Assembly: GCA_900555005.1 (NCBI GenBank)
Contig: USJM01000050.1
Location: 1 to 10,934 of the forward strand
DNA from: an uncultured Lachnospiraceae bacterium
Lineage (GTDB): Bacteria; Bacillota_A; Clostridia; Lachnospirales; Lachnospiraceae
DNA: 10,934 nt
Direction of reading: 5' to 3'
The notes under the pieces were generated by a model. The model made no database searches, was not told the DNA's origin, and was given only the letters and a program-made list of their open reading frames with translations. Of this stretch, positions 1 through 6,019 are shown in pieces. The position numbers and the translations under genes were made by a program. The first letter of the stretch is position 1. Each line of letters opens with the position of its first letter.

Positions 1-2
1 CC

Positions 3-230
3 GGACCAAAAGGGCGTGTTCAATATCTGTCATTTTACCGGCTTGAGGAGAAGGAGATCCCCTTTTTCCTGAAACAGGCTGCTGGACGTGATGGAGAAAT
101 AAGCATCCAGTGCGCGGATGTCCTGCACGGATATCGCGATGGACTATTCACCAGGGAAGAACTGGGTGAAAGGGAACAGATACAAAAGGCAGTTGCGCTA
201 ATCAAGGGAGGTGCGGAAGAGAATGGGTAA
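3..230 (+). CDS. C-terminal 75 residues of an unrecognised T7SS-associated protein (5' end outside window)
   Basis: The frame is open from the first bases of the window to a TAA at 228-230. It encodes 75 residues of mixed, charged sequence with no membrane segment or signal peptide. The first residues read G-P-K-G-R-V-Q-Y-L-S. The protein beginning at 10579 reaches A-K-G-R-V-K-Y-L-S just where the window ends, so the two are probably paralogues seen from opposite ends. Joining the known parts suggests a family of roughly 180-190 residues. The stop overlaps the start of the next gene by 8 bases, which indicates translational coupling to the ESX genes. I do not recognise the family with certainty. 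An EspG-like chaperone or a DUF5081-type T7SS accessory protein are guesses from context only. Confidence 0.7.
   Translation, partial: GPKGRVQYLSFYRLEEKEIPFFLKQAAGRDGEISIQCADVLHGYRDGLFTREELGEREQIQKAVALIKGGAEENG
204..212 (+). promoter_or_regulatory. Ribosome binding site for the first ESX-like gene
   Basis: AAGGGAGGT is close to the anti-Shine-Dalgarno complement and is suitably spaced from ATG 223. It lies inside the coding end of the upstream gene and covers the alternative GTG at 211, which favours ATG 223 as the start. Confidence 0.65.
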
Positions 231-522
231 TGTCAACATAGATGAAGCAGCGGCGAACGCAGATATCTCAAAAATGAAGCAGGCAAAGGCGAAACTCGAA
301 GAATCGATGAATTCCCTGAACAAGATGAAATCGGCCGTTTCATCCATGAGCGGAAAGACAGGGGATGCCATCGACGTTAAGGCATCCGCTCTGATCGGTC
401 TGATCAAAGATCTGAACAGTCAGCTTGATGCAACCATGAACCTGATCAGGAGAACTGTGCAGAAGTATCAGGAAGAAGATCAAAGAATAGGCAGTTCGAT
501 CAGCAGCGGAAGCGGGGTATAA
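223..522 (+). CDS. Small ESX/WXG100-like protein without the WXG tryptophan, YxxxD tail
   Basis: This 99-residue, almost wholly helical protein has the size and pattern of the ESAT-6/WXG100 superfamily. Two amphipathic helices (about residues 8-41 and 52-88) are separated by a short turn, S-G-K-T-G at 43-47, where the W-x-G motif would normally sit. There is no tryptophan. Near the C-terminus Y82-Q-E-E-D86 fits the YxxxD/E export signal known from ESX substrates, followed by a Ser/Gly tail. An upstream in-frame GTG at 211 exists, but ATG 223 is better: GGGAGG lies 10-15 bases before it and the GTG sits on that site. Its stop lies 3 bases before the next ESX gene, so the two may form a heterodimeric pair, as EsxA/EsxB do. 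The role as secreted substrate or partner is inferred. Confidence 0.75.
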   Translation: MGNVNIDEAAANADISKMKQAKAKLEESMNSLNKMKSAVSSMSGKTGDAIDVKASALIGLIKDLNSQLDATMNLIRRTVQKYQEEDQRIGSSISSGSGV

Positions 523-525
523 ATC

Positions 526-822
526 ATGGCGGAAATAAAGATTGACTATGACGGTATATCACAGCAGGCATCCAAATTGTCTTCCCTCCTATCTGAGTAT
601 GAGGGACTCAACACGAGGCTGAAGACGCTTTCATCCACGATCTCAGAAAGCTGGGATGGAGAAGCGGCAAGAGCATTCAGTGAAATGATGGGAAAGTACG
701 CTTCGCAGGCGCAGAAACTGGCGCAGGTGATCGAAGCCATGCGCAAACATATGACAGATACAGAAACGACTTTTGAGATGGTTGACCAGGAATGTGCTAA
801 TCTGATCAACAATTCATTCTAA
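526..822 (+). CDS. WXG100 family protein (canonical ESX secreted protein)
   Basis: This 98-residue protein is the clearest WXG100 member in the locus. The motif S-W43-D-G45 lies in the turn between two long helices (about residues 8-40 and 47-90). In place of the usual Tyr of the export motif it has F83-E-M-V-D87, an FxxxD variant. A single cysteine (C90) lies in the tail. WXG100 proteins are exported as folded helical-hairpin dimers by the EssC motor, and in T7SSb the main one is also needed for secretion of others. It starts 3 bases after the previous stop with only a weak GCGGGG-like site, so translation is probably coupled to the upstream gene. It is the best candidate here for the EsxA-equivalent. 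Intact and unbroken. Confidence 0.92.
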   Translation: MAEIKIDYDGISQQASKLSSLLSEYEGLNTRLKTLSSTISESWDGEAARAFSEMMGKYASQAQKLAQVIEAMRKHMTDTETTFEMVDQECANLINNSF

Positions 823-846
823 TAATAATATTTTATCACTATTTGA

Positions 847-862
847 ACCGCCAGATGGCGGT
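847..862 (+). other. Perfect hairpin between ESX genes, overlapping a possible SD
   Basis: ACCGCC and GGCGGT form a 6-bp stem around the tetraloop AGAT. No T-run follows, so it is not a Rho-independent terminator. The right arm (GGCGG, 857-861) would be the Shine-Dalgarno sequence of ATG 869 if that start were used, so the hairpin could mask it. It might instead protect or separate the preceding ESX mRNA. It follows an AT-rich stretch (820-845) after the WXG100 stop. Confidence 0.4.
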
Positions 863-880
863 AAAGAAATGGAGCGTTCT

Positions 881-1285
881 ATGGCTGTTATATTGAAACT
901 GGATACGGATCTGCTGCGAAGTACTGTTTCTGTTGCGCAGCAGACGAATGAAGCGATTACGGAGGCGGCTAATCTGCTGAACCAGGTAGTCATACATAAT
1001 GACTGGGAGTGCGTGGAACGGACCCAGATCAACAATAATACACTTGCGAACAAGCAGACTGCGAAGGACATCCAGGATAAGACGTCGGCTTTTTACAACG
1101 CGATAAGCACCGCATCATCGCGGTTTGATGAGGCAGAACAGAACACGGTGTCCAGAGGAAATTCACTTGACGAGATTATAGGTACGGTTGTCAATGTAGT
1201 GCCCGGAATATCCGCCGGCAGCGCTGCCGGTTCCTCAATCAATATTGCCGACTTTTCAAATCTGTCAGGTTCTTTGGAGGAATAA
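881..1285 (+). CDS. ESX-like helical protein with W-E-C in place of W-x-G
   Basis: This 134-residue protein has the layout of a WXG100 member with a longer tail. Its N-terminus (M-A-V-I-L-K-L-D) lines up with the starts of the two flanking ESX genes, and D41-W42-E-C44 falls at the same position as their tryptophans (43 and 44), with Cys replacing Gly. Helix two runs to about residue 85 and contains R-F-D-E-A-E, a possible F-based export motif. After residue 100 come a hydrophobic stretch and a Gly/Ser/Ala-rich segment. An in-frame ATG at 869 would add M-E-R-S. I prefer 881 because GGAG at 871-874 is 6 bases before it and because of the alignment with the neighbours. The subfamily is not recognised. 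Secreted substrate or partner is inferred from position and shape. Confidence 0.75.
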   Translation: MAVILKLDTDLLRSTVSVAQQTNEAITEAANLLNQVVIHNDWECVERTQINNNTLANKQTAKDIQDKTSAFYNAISTASSRFDEAEQNTVSRGNSLDEIIGTVVNVVPGISAGSAAGSSINIADFSNLSGSLEE

Positions 1286-1290
1286 AAGCT

Positions 1291-1680
1291 ATGGCTACGG
1301 ATATAAAGTTAACGCCTGAGACACTTCTGGAGCAGAGCAGCGAGATGGCATCCCTGCAGACGGATTACGAATCATTATTCAGCCGGGTATCAACAGCCCT
1401 CAGCGGCGTCAACGAGTACTGGAGCGAGGCGATCGCGAGCAATTTTGCGGGGAAGATCACCAGTGCCCAGAAAGACTTCTCCAGCGTCGCAAACATGCTG
1501 ACCAATGGATCTGCCGCGGCGCGCTTAAGCGCGATGACCCTGGATCACGGCGGCAGCATCAACAGTGTTCTCACACAGCTCATGGGAGGGTCAGTGAATC
1601 CTTCCGACCTCGGTACATTTGGTATGCTGCTGAACGGACAGTCTGATTGTCGACATGGATTACAGAAAACCAGGATCTGA
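1291..1680 (+). CDS. WXG-like N-terminal part of a long ESX-family protein, frameshifted
   Basis: The frame starts at ATG 1291 with GGAGG at 1276-1280, inside the end of the preceding gene. Residues 1-100 are ESX-like: a first helix, W44-S-E in the turn position, and a second helix to about residue 80, with the N-terminus M-A-T-D-I-K-L resembling the neighbouring ESX starts. True similarity ends at G-Q-S-D around base 1647, and the last dozen residues before TGA 1678-1680 are out of frame. Adding one T at 1646-1648 joins this part to the frame ending at 2330 and gives a single 346-residue protein (347 codons with the stop). An ESX-type head on a longer body is the usual shape of T7SS effectors and substrate-like proteins, so it is probably exported or membrane-acting. 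The function is unknown. Confidence 0.75.
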   Translation: MATDIKLTPETLLEQSSEMASLQTDYESLFSRVSTALSGVNEYWSEAIASNFAGKITSAQKDFSSVANMLTNGSAAARLSAMTLDHGGSINSVLTQLMGGSVNPSDLGTFGMLLNGQSDCRHGLQKTRI

Positions 1681-2330
1681 TCACTTCAGGCAGCGCAGAG
1701 GTTATCGGTGAACTTTCCGGTCTTGATCCTGCAGATGTTGCGACGATTGAAAGTGTTGCTCAGAAGATGGCTTCCGGCGATTATGAAGGAGCTATCTCTG
1801 AGGCAGGCGGCAAACTGGTCGATATTTATTCGATTTTTTTGTCAGGTTCGATCGCGGACTCGTCCTGGGTCAGCGCGCTTGATGAATCGACAGGAGGTGC
1901 ATTGGGGCTGAATGGCCTCAAGGATGCTTACGTAAAAAATGTTCTTGGCGGTGTCGGCGGGGACGTGCTCAATATTCTCAAGGACGAGTATTCCGGAAAG
2001 TCGGATGATGCGTATCAATTGAAACAGCTCGGGGAAATGGCATGGAACGGGACGGCAGGATCTGTCATAAAGACCGCTGGAGATGCTGCCTATAATGTCG
2101 TCTCAAAAATGCCGATCATCGGCGACTATTATACTTCTCAGGGCGTGACAGACAGCGAAGGCGCGCTGGGAGTTATGCTCCATGACATGACTTATTCTGT
2201 GACCGGTGACAATGAGGCTGCGGATTACACAGGAAATTATTATTCTAATCATGGAGGTGTGGCATCAGGCATTGTGGATGGCGTCGCTGATATAGGTGAT
2301 TACTTCTGGCACAATATTCTTGGGAAATAA
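1647..2330 (+). CDS. C-terminal body of the long ESX-family protein (separated by a frameshift)
   Basis: This frame (mod 3 = 0) opens just after a TGA at 1644-1646, and its first codon is TTG 1647, without a ribosome binding site. It is therefore best read as the continuation of the ORF beginning at 1291, joined after restoration of one base (...Q-S-D-L-S-T-W-I...). The 227 residues are rich in Gly, Ala and Ser, with several mildly hydrophobic helices (for example V-L-G-G-V-G-G-D-V-L-N-I-L and I-V-D-G-V-A-D-I-G-D-Y-F-W) and acidic turns. I see no known toxin motif or catalytic residue set. It could be a pore-forming or structural substrate, or an uncharacterised effector domain. The DUF4176-type gene starts 15 bases later, an arrangement often seen beside T7SS effector genes. 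Confidence 0.65.
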   Translation: MSTWITENQDLITSGSAEVIGELSGLDPADVATIESVAQKMASGDYEGAISEAGGKLVDIYSIFLSGSIADSSWVSALDESTGGALGLNGLKDAYVKNVLGGVGGDVLNILKDEYSGKSDDAYQLKQLGEMAWNGTAGSVIKTAGDAAYNVVSKMPIIGDYYTSQGVTDSEGALGVMLHDMTYSVTGDNEAADYTGNYYSNHGGVASGIVDGVADIGDYFWHNILGK

Positions 2331-2344
2331 CAAAGGGAAAGGAA

Positions 2345-2632
2345 ATGAAAATGAACACAATACTGCCAATCGGATCAGTTGTCAAAATCAAGAATGGTAC
2401 ACATCCCGTGATGATCTTTGGGTATATGCAGAAATCATCTCTATATCCTGATGAAATGGTTGACTACGTAGGCGTACCGTATCCGGAAGGAAATGTGAAT
2501 ATTGCGGCACAGTACGGTTTTCAGACCACGGATATCCGGGAAGTCCTTTTTGAAGGGTATCGTTCGGCGGAATTTGAGCCGTGGGAGAAACTGCTGAAGA
2601 TAGCGGATGCGCGTCACAGGGATGAAGGATGA
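2345..2632 (+). CDS. DUF4176-type T7SS accessory protein
   Basis: This 95-residue cytosolic protein has the characteristic DUF4176 opening, L-P-I-G-S-V-V then K-I-K-N-G and M-I-F-G-Y, followed by D-Y-V-G-V-P-Y-P-E-G, which fits a small beta-barrel-like fold. DUF4176 proteins are repeatedly found beside T7SS substrate genes in Firmicutes, and their biochemical role is not settled. An accessory or targeting role is more likely than immunity, but immunity to the upstream long ESX protein cannot be excluded. ATG 2345 is preceded by AAGGGAAAGG. A second ATG at 2351 (M-N-T-I-L) is equally well spaced, so the start is uncertain by two codons. It has no signal peptide or TM helix, and it ends 3 bases before the PP2C gene, which argues for one transcript. 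Confidence 0.82.
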   Translation: MKMNTILPIGSVVKIKNGTHPVMIFGYMQKSSLYPDEMVDYVGVPYPEGNVNIAAQYGFQTTDIREVLFEGYRSAEFEPWEKLLKIADARHRDEG

Positions 2633-2635
2633 CAA

Positions 2636-3373
2636 ATGGGACTGTTTAGAGATATTCTGAATTTCAAACCGGACGGCGGCTCGACTCCTTCTTGCCTGAC
2701 GGCAGCCATAGGGTGCAGTATGGGGCGCATAAGAGATAACAATGAGGACAACTTTTATTTCAACGGAAGATACCTGAAGAATTCTGAGAACAAGGGGCTG
2801 GAAGAGATCTGGACAGATGAGCAGACGATGCCGAATGAGAGAAGCGGAAACTGGCTCCTGTATGGGATCTTTGACGGGATGGGCGGCGGCTCTTATGGAG
2901 AGCTGGCTTCGGCGGCTGCCGCTAAGACAGCTGATGAACAGCTCAACAGGACGGACTGCATCTGCCCTTATGATATCACAGCTTCCCTGCGCGACCTGTT
3001 TCAGAACATGAACAGGGAAGTAGTTCGCGCAGCTCAGAATCTCGGCTCCAGCCAGATGGGATCTACGATGGTTTCACTGTTCTTTTACGCCGGGCTTGTG
3101 TGGATCAGCAACCTGGGAGACAGCCCTGGATTCCGTCTGCGGGATGGCAGACTGGAAAAACTGACTCGTGATCATACAGATGAGGCGATGATGAAGGCAA
3201 ACGGCATCACCGGAAGAAAGCCGTACCTGACGCAGTATCTGGGGATGGATCCGGAGCAGGTACGAATCGAGCCGACAATCACCCGGCACGGGCTCCGCAA
3301 GGGAGACCGCCTTCTTCTTTGCAGCGATGGTTTGACGGATATGGTCTCGGAGAATCAGATCCGAAGTATATGA
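2636..3373 (+). CDS. PP2C-family Ser/Thr protein phosphatase, main part (3' frameshift)
   Basis: The metal-dependent PP2C motifs appear in order: R33-D-N-N-E-D38, D80-G-M-G-G84, G-S-T followed by N-L-G-D-S, and C-S-D-G-L-T-D near the end. The conserved Arg of the usual G-D-S-R motif is Pro here. No signal peptide or TM helix is present, so it acts in the cytosol and probably dephosphorylates Ser/Thr residues modified by the kinase encoded downstream. Translation in this frame stops at TGA 3371-3373 after E-N-Q-I-R-S-I. The missing last motif (R-D-N) lies in another frame directly downstream. Adding one A near 3370 restores a 282-residue enzyme (283 codons with the stop), close to the usual 240-290. 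AAGGA upstream of ATG 2636 lies inside the DUF4176 gene. Confidence 0.88.
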   Translation: MGLFRDILNFKPDGGSTPSCLTAAIGCSMGRIRDNNEDNFYFNGRYLKNSENKGLEEIWTDEQTMPNERSGNWLLYGIFDGMGGGSYGELASAAAAKTADEQLNRTDCICPYDITASLRDLFQNMNREVVRAAQNLGSSQMGSTMVSLFFYAGLVWISNLGDSPGFRLRDGRLEKLTRDHTDEAMMKANGITGRKPYLTQYLGMDPEQVRIEPTITRHGLRKGDRLLLCSDGLTDMVSENQIRSI

Positions 3374-3483
3374 TGAGCAATGAGACAGCGAATACGGAAG
3401 ACTGTGTCCGTGTGCTTCTGCGCGCAGCGCTGGACGCGGGTGGGCGTGACAATGTGACTGTAATGGTATGCGACATATCATGA
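3370..3483 (+). CDS. PP2C phosphatase C-terminal fragment with the last metal-binding motif
   Basis: Thirty-seven codons plus a stop, starting at the ATG-ATG that overlaps the TGA of the preceding frame. They contain A-G-G-R-D-N-V-T-V-M-V, the final conserved PP2C motif, whose Asp binds the metal centre. The piece is too short to be a separate protein and completes the phosphatase beginning at 2636. The ATG/TGA overlap could in principle allow re-initiation and a two-chain enzyme. A lost base (ATAATG reduced to ATATG) is simpler, and the other breaks in this window have the same form. Confidence 0.7.
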   Translation: MMSNETANTEDCVRVLLRAALDAGGRDNVTVMVCDIS

Positions 3484-3713
3484 GGCGTTATGGCTTCAAA
3501 ACTTGCAGGACGTTGATTTGGGAGCAGGATATATAGTAGTACGGCTTTCAGCAATCAGGACGGCATACAGGGATTGAAGGTTCATCTTTCCGGTTGTGCG
3601 ATGAAGGACGGGAATAGAAGTGCTGGATAAAAAGCAGCATAAACAGGAAGACAAGAAAGAGGAAGTTGGCGGGCTGTAGTTCAGAAAACCAGGTCGACAG
3701 AGGAAGAGAAGGT
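3484..3713 (+). other. Intergenic stretch between PP2C and kinase, no supported gene
   Basis: All forward frames are closed by stops within about 30-40 codons, and none resembles a known protein. The last part is purine-rich and leads into the GAGGAAGAGAAGGT ribosome binding region of the kinase. I found no convincing -35/-10 pair or terminator. It might hold remains of a broken small gene, but nothing supports a specific one. Confidence 0.4.
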
Positions 3714-5213
3714 ATGGCAGGTATACGGATTCCCTGGCAGGGATGGACAGTCATTAGAAAAATCGGCGAAGGCAGCTATGGTGCTGTCTATGAGATCGAG
3801 CGCATGATCGGCGACATGAAGGAGAAAGCCGCGCTGAAGATCATGTCCATCCCAAAGTCTCAGGATGAGGTGGAGAGCGCCCGCGCCTATGGCTATGATG
3901 ACAAAAGCATTGCGCGGCGATATGAAGAAGATTTTAACAGAATCCTGAAAGAGTATCAGGTCATGATGTCCATGAAGGGGCATTCCAATATCGTCAGCTG
4001 TGAGGATATTTATACTGAAAAACTTACCACAGGGATAGGCTGGCTGGTGTATATCCGTATGGAGTATTTGATGCCGCTCCTGAAATACAAATCAGCCCGG
4101 TCTGATAGTTCCTTTGACGAGAATACGGTGCGCAAAGCCGCCTCAGATTTGTGTACCGCTCTATTGATTTGCGAGCAGAACCATATCGTCCACAGAGATA
4201 TCAAGCCGGAGAACATCATGGTCTCGAAATACGGAGACTTCAAGCTTGGGGATTTCGGTATCGCCCGGACGATGGACCATACGACGACCGCGACGAATGT
4301 CGGGACAAAGCCTTATATGGCGCCAGAGGTAATAAAAGGAGAGAAGTACGATCAGACGGTAGATTTCTATTCTCTCGGATTGGTTCTCTACTGGATGTGC
4401 AATAACTATAAACTCCCGTTCTGGCCGCAGGATCGTGTACCAGATTATGACATCGCGCAACAGGCGTACAGCCGGAGGATTCGGGGAGACGTCCTTCCGA
4501 TGCCGGTGAATGGTTCGATGCAGCTTAAGCGAGTCGTGATGAAGGCGTGTGCGTATAAGCCGGGGGATCGATACCAGACCGCAAGAGAAATGCTGGACGC
4601 GCTGCAAGAGATGGGAACATCAGAGAATCGTTCAAGAAGCAGTACAAGCAACCTATCCAATACTTTTTCAGGATGGGATACCGGATCAGGCACATCGACT
4701 TCCGGGTGGAATTCCAGATCAACTACATCGACTTCAGGGCGGAGCTCTGGTTTAGGCACATCATCGTCTGCGAAAACCGAGGGGAATTCCTGGCAGGATA
4801 CGGAAGGAACCATGGGCGCTGTAGGATGGGGACAAAGTTCGCCGGGCAGTTCTTCCGGAGTCGGGAGCAAGAATAAAAACACAGACGCTTTTGAGAAAAC
4901 ACAGGGTGCCTATGCAGGTCAAGCAAACGACAGCTATGACGGGAATAAGCCACAAACGCAGAATGGAAAAATCATCAATGGGAAGAAGGCTGACAGTGAT
5001 CAAAAGGTGGAAGTTGCCATAGAAGAAAGGCACAAGAAGAAGTCAAAGGCGGGTGGCATTTTGTGGCTGCTTTTTGGATTTTCTATTTTGATGGGATGGC
5101 TTATGCCACTTATTGAAGAGCCAGAAATGATGACAAAAGAACCACTCTCACTGATGTTCATGATTTTTGTGTCATTAGTCTCAATAAGCATAGGTATATA
5201 TCATTTACGATAG
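3714..5213 (+). CDS. Membrane-anchored Hanks-type Ser/Thr protein kinase
   Basis: 499 residues. The kinase domain (about 10-300) has every catalytic element: glycine loop G18-E-G-S-Y-G-A-V25, Lys42 in A-L-K-I, H160-R-D162-I-K-P-E-N, D180-F-G, A203-P-E205 and a terminal G-D-R. It should be active, phosphorylating Ser/Thr at the cytosolic face. Residues about 302-440 form a low-complexity Ser/Thr/Gly/Asn/Gln linker. Two hydrophobic helices (about 447-466 and 478-497), joined by some 11 residues, form a membrane hairpin at the end, so there is no sizeable extracellular sensor such as PASTA repeats. Start ATG 3714 follows GAGGAAG. An in-frame TTG at 3666 is less likely. It lies between the phosphatase and the FHA-bearing EssC, so it probably controls the secretion motor. 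Likely targets are its own linker, EssC or ESX proteins (inference). Confidence 0.93.
   Translation: MAGIRIPWQGWTVIRKIGEGSYGAVYEIERMIGDMKEKAALKIMSIPKSQDEVESARAYGYDDKSIARRYEEDFNRILKEYQVMMSMKGHSNIVSCEDIYTEKLTTGIGWLVYIRMEYLMPLLKYKSARSDSSFDENTVRKAASDLCTALLICEQNHIVHRDIKPENIMVSKYGDFKLGDFGIARTMDHTTTATNVGTKPYMAPEVIKGEKYDQTVDFYSLGLVLYWMCNNYKLPFWPQDRVPDYDIAQQAYSRRIRGDVLPMPVNGSMQLKRVVMKACAYKPGDRYQTAREMLDALQEMGTSENRSRSSTSNLSNTFSGWDTGSGTSTSGWNSRSTTSTSGRSSGLGTSSSAKTEGNSWQDTEGTMGAVGWGQSSPGSSSGVGSKNKNTDAFEKTQGAYAGQANDSYDGNKPQTQNGKIINGKKADSDQKVEVAIEERHKKKSKAGGILWLLFGFSILMGWLMPLIEEPEMMTKEPLSLMFMIFVSLVSISIGIYHLR
4692..4742 (+). repeat. 33-bp imperfect tandem repeat in the kinase linker
   Basis: ACATCGACTTCCGGGTGG at 4692 recurs at 4725 as ACATCGACTTCAGGGCGG (16 of 18 bases). 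It encodes T-S-T-S-G-W and T-S-T-S-G-R, eleven codons apart. The in-frame spacing suggests that the Ser/Thr-rich linker grows by small duplications, and the repeated Thr/Ser residues are candidate autophosphorylation sites. Confidence 0.6.
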
Positions 5214-5429
5214 TAATTAATTGAACTTTCTGGAATCATTCCATTGATCTTTTCACGCTGTTATCTAGTCGGTTTCTGTTCTTTGCGAATATATAAAAAT
5301 GCCAGATGTCTTGATGATAACTATTGGTATAAGTTGCTTTGTTGTGGAAGGTTTTAGCGGCATATCTGTTTCCATGAGCTGGTGTATGTCAAAATGAAAT
5401 CGGGACAATAACATTTGGAGAAATAATCT
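5214..5429 (+). other. AT-rich spacer upstream of essC
   Basis: These 216 bases are clearly richer in A+T than the flanking genes and hold no credible forward ORF. A small inverted repeat, TGGAA-TCA-TTCCA, follows the kinase stop but is too weak to call a terminator. TGGAG at 5416-5420 is the ribosome binding site of essC. A promoter for essC is likely on grounds of position and composition, but I found no good -35/-10 pair. Confidence 0.45.
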
Positions 5430-5984
5430 ATGCAGGCCGCAGTATCTTTTCAGTTCAATAATCATGATTACTACACGCTGATCTCCGACGGGGAAAGCAT
5501 CTCCTTCGGAACGCATAAGAAGGACTCTGTCAAGGTCCCAGGCAGCAATGATCATATGCTGTTTCTCCAGATGCAGGATGGCACCGTTACGGTCAGATCC
5601 CAGGGGCAGATACCGTCTATTTCAAAAACAGTCATATATAACGAGATACAGATTCTTTGCAGAAATCCTCTGGCGATTCTCTATGTTTCCCGGATCACAG
5701 GAAGACTTTCTGAAAGCGTGGATCTTCCTTACGATGGCACCATCAGCGTGGGCCGGCAGCCAGATGCCAATGACATCGTTGTGACATTTCCCGTCATCTC
5801 AAGAAAGCACTTTCAGATTCAGTGTGAGTCTGGAAAGGTGTATGCCCAGGATCTTGGAAGTACAAACCATCTGTTTCTGAACGGAATTCCGATCACCAGA
5901 TCCCGCATGAATGCCGGTGACGTGCTCTCTGTCTTCACGTGCCGTTTTTTGCTGCAGGAAGGCAGGCTCTATTTTAGAATGTAG
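5430..5984 (+). CDS. essC: EssC fragment 1: FHA-domain head
   Basis: 184 residues. The second half is a clear FHA domain: V107-G-R-Q110, S124-R-K-H127 and L-G-S-T-N-H-L-F-L-N-G, containing the residues that bind phosphothreonine. The first about 90 residues have a similar beta pattern without these motifs and fit the degenerate first FHA domain of EssC. ATG 5430 has GGAG at 5417-5420. The frame stops at TAG 5982-5984 after Y-F-R-M. The frame one base away continues from 5978 as N-V-G-S-S-L-R-I, the expected link after EssC FHA domains. It could alternatively act as a stand-alone FHA protein. In this locus it would be the reader of phosphorylation made by the kinase encoded just upstream. Confidence 0.85.
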   Translation: MQAAVSFQFNNHDYYTLISDGESISFGTHKKDSVKVPGSNDHMLFLQMQDGTVTVRSQGQIPSISKTVIYNEIQILCRNPLAILYVSRITGRLSESVDLPYDGTISVGRQPDANDIVVTFPVISRKHFQIQCESGKVYAQDLGSTNHLFLNGIPITRSRMNAGDVLSVFTCRFLLQEGRLYFRM

Positions 5985-6019
5985 GGAGCAGTCTGAGAAT
6001 ATCCGATCAAGCCAGGAGG

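Noticed and set aside
12..34. Similarity of the two window ends as a terminal overlap of a circular or looped assembly
   Set aside because: There are 3 mismatches in 23 bases and divergence beyond. Both copies sit in frame in coding sequence, so paralogous genes explain it better.
782..831. Possible promoter (TTGACC or CTGATC with TAATAT) before the third ESX gene
   Set aside because: Spacing or box matches are poor, and the -35 candidates lie within the coding end of the WXG100 gene.
3502..3537. TTGATT...TATAGT as a promoter for the kinase
   Set aside because: The gap between the boxes is only about 13 bases, and other pairings are 21 or more.
3666..3713. TTG start giving L-A-G-C-S-S, resembling a lipoprotein box before the kinase
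   Set aside because: No hydrophobic signal segment precedes it (the upstream residues are basic), and a kinase domain must stay cytosolic. ATG 3714 has a better site.
5230..5260. TGGAA-TCA-TTCCA inverted repeat as a terminator after the kinase gene
   Set aside because: The stem has only five pairs, mostly A-T, and no proper T-run follows.
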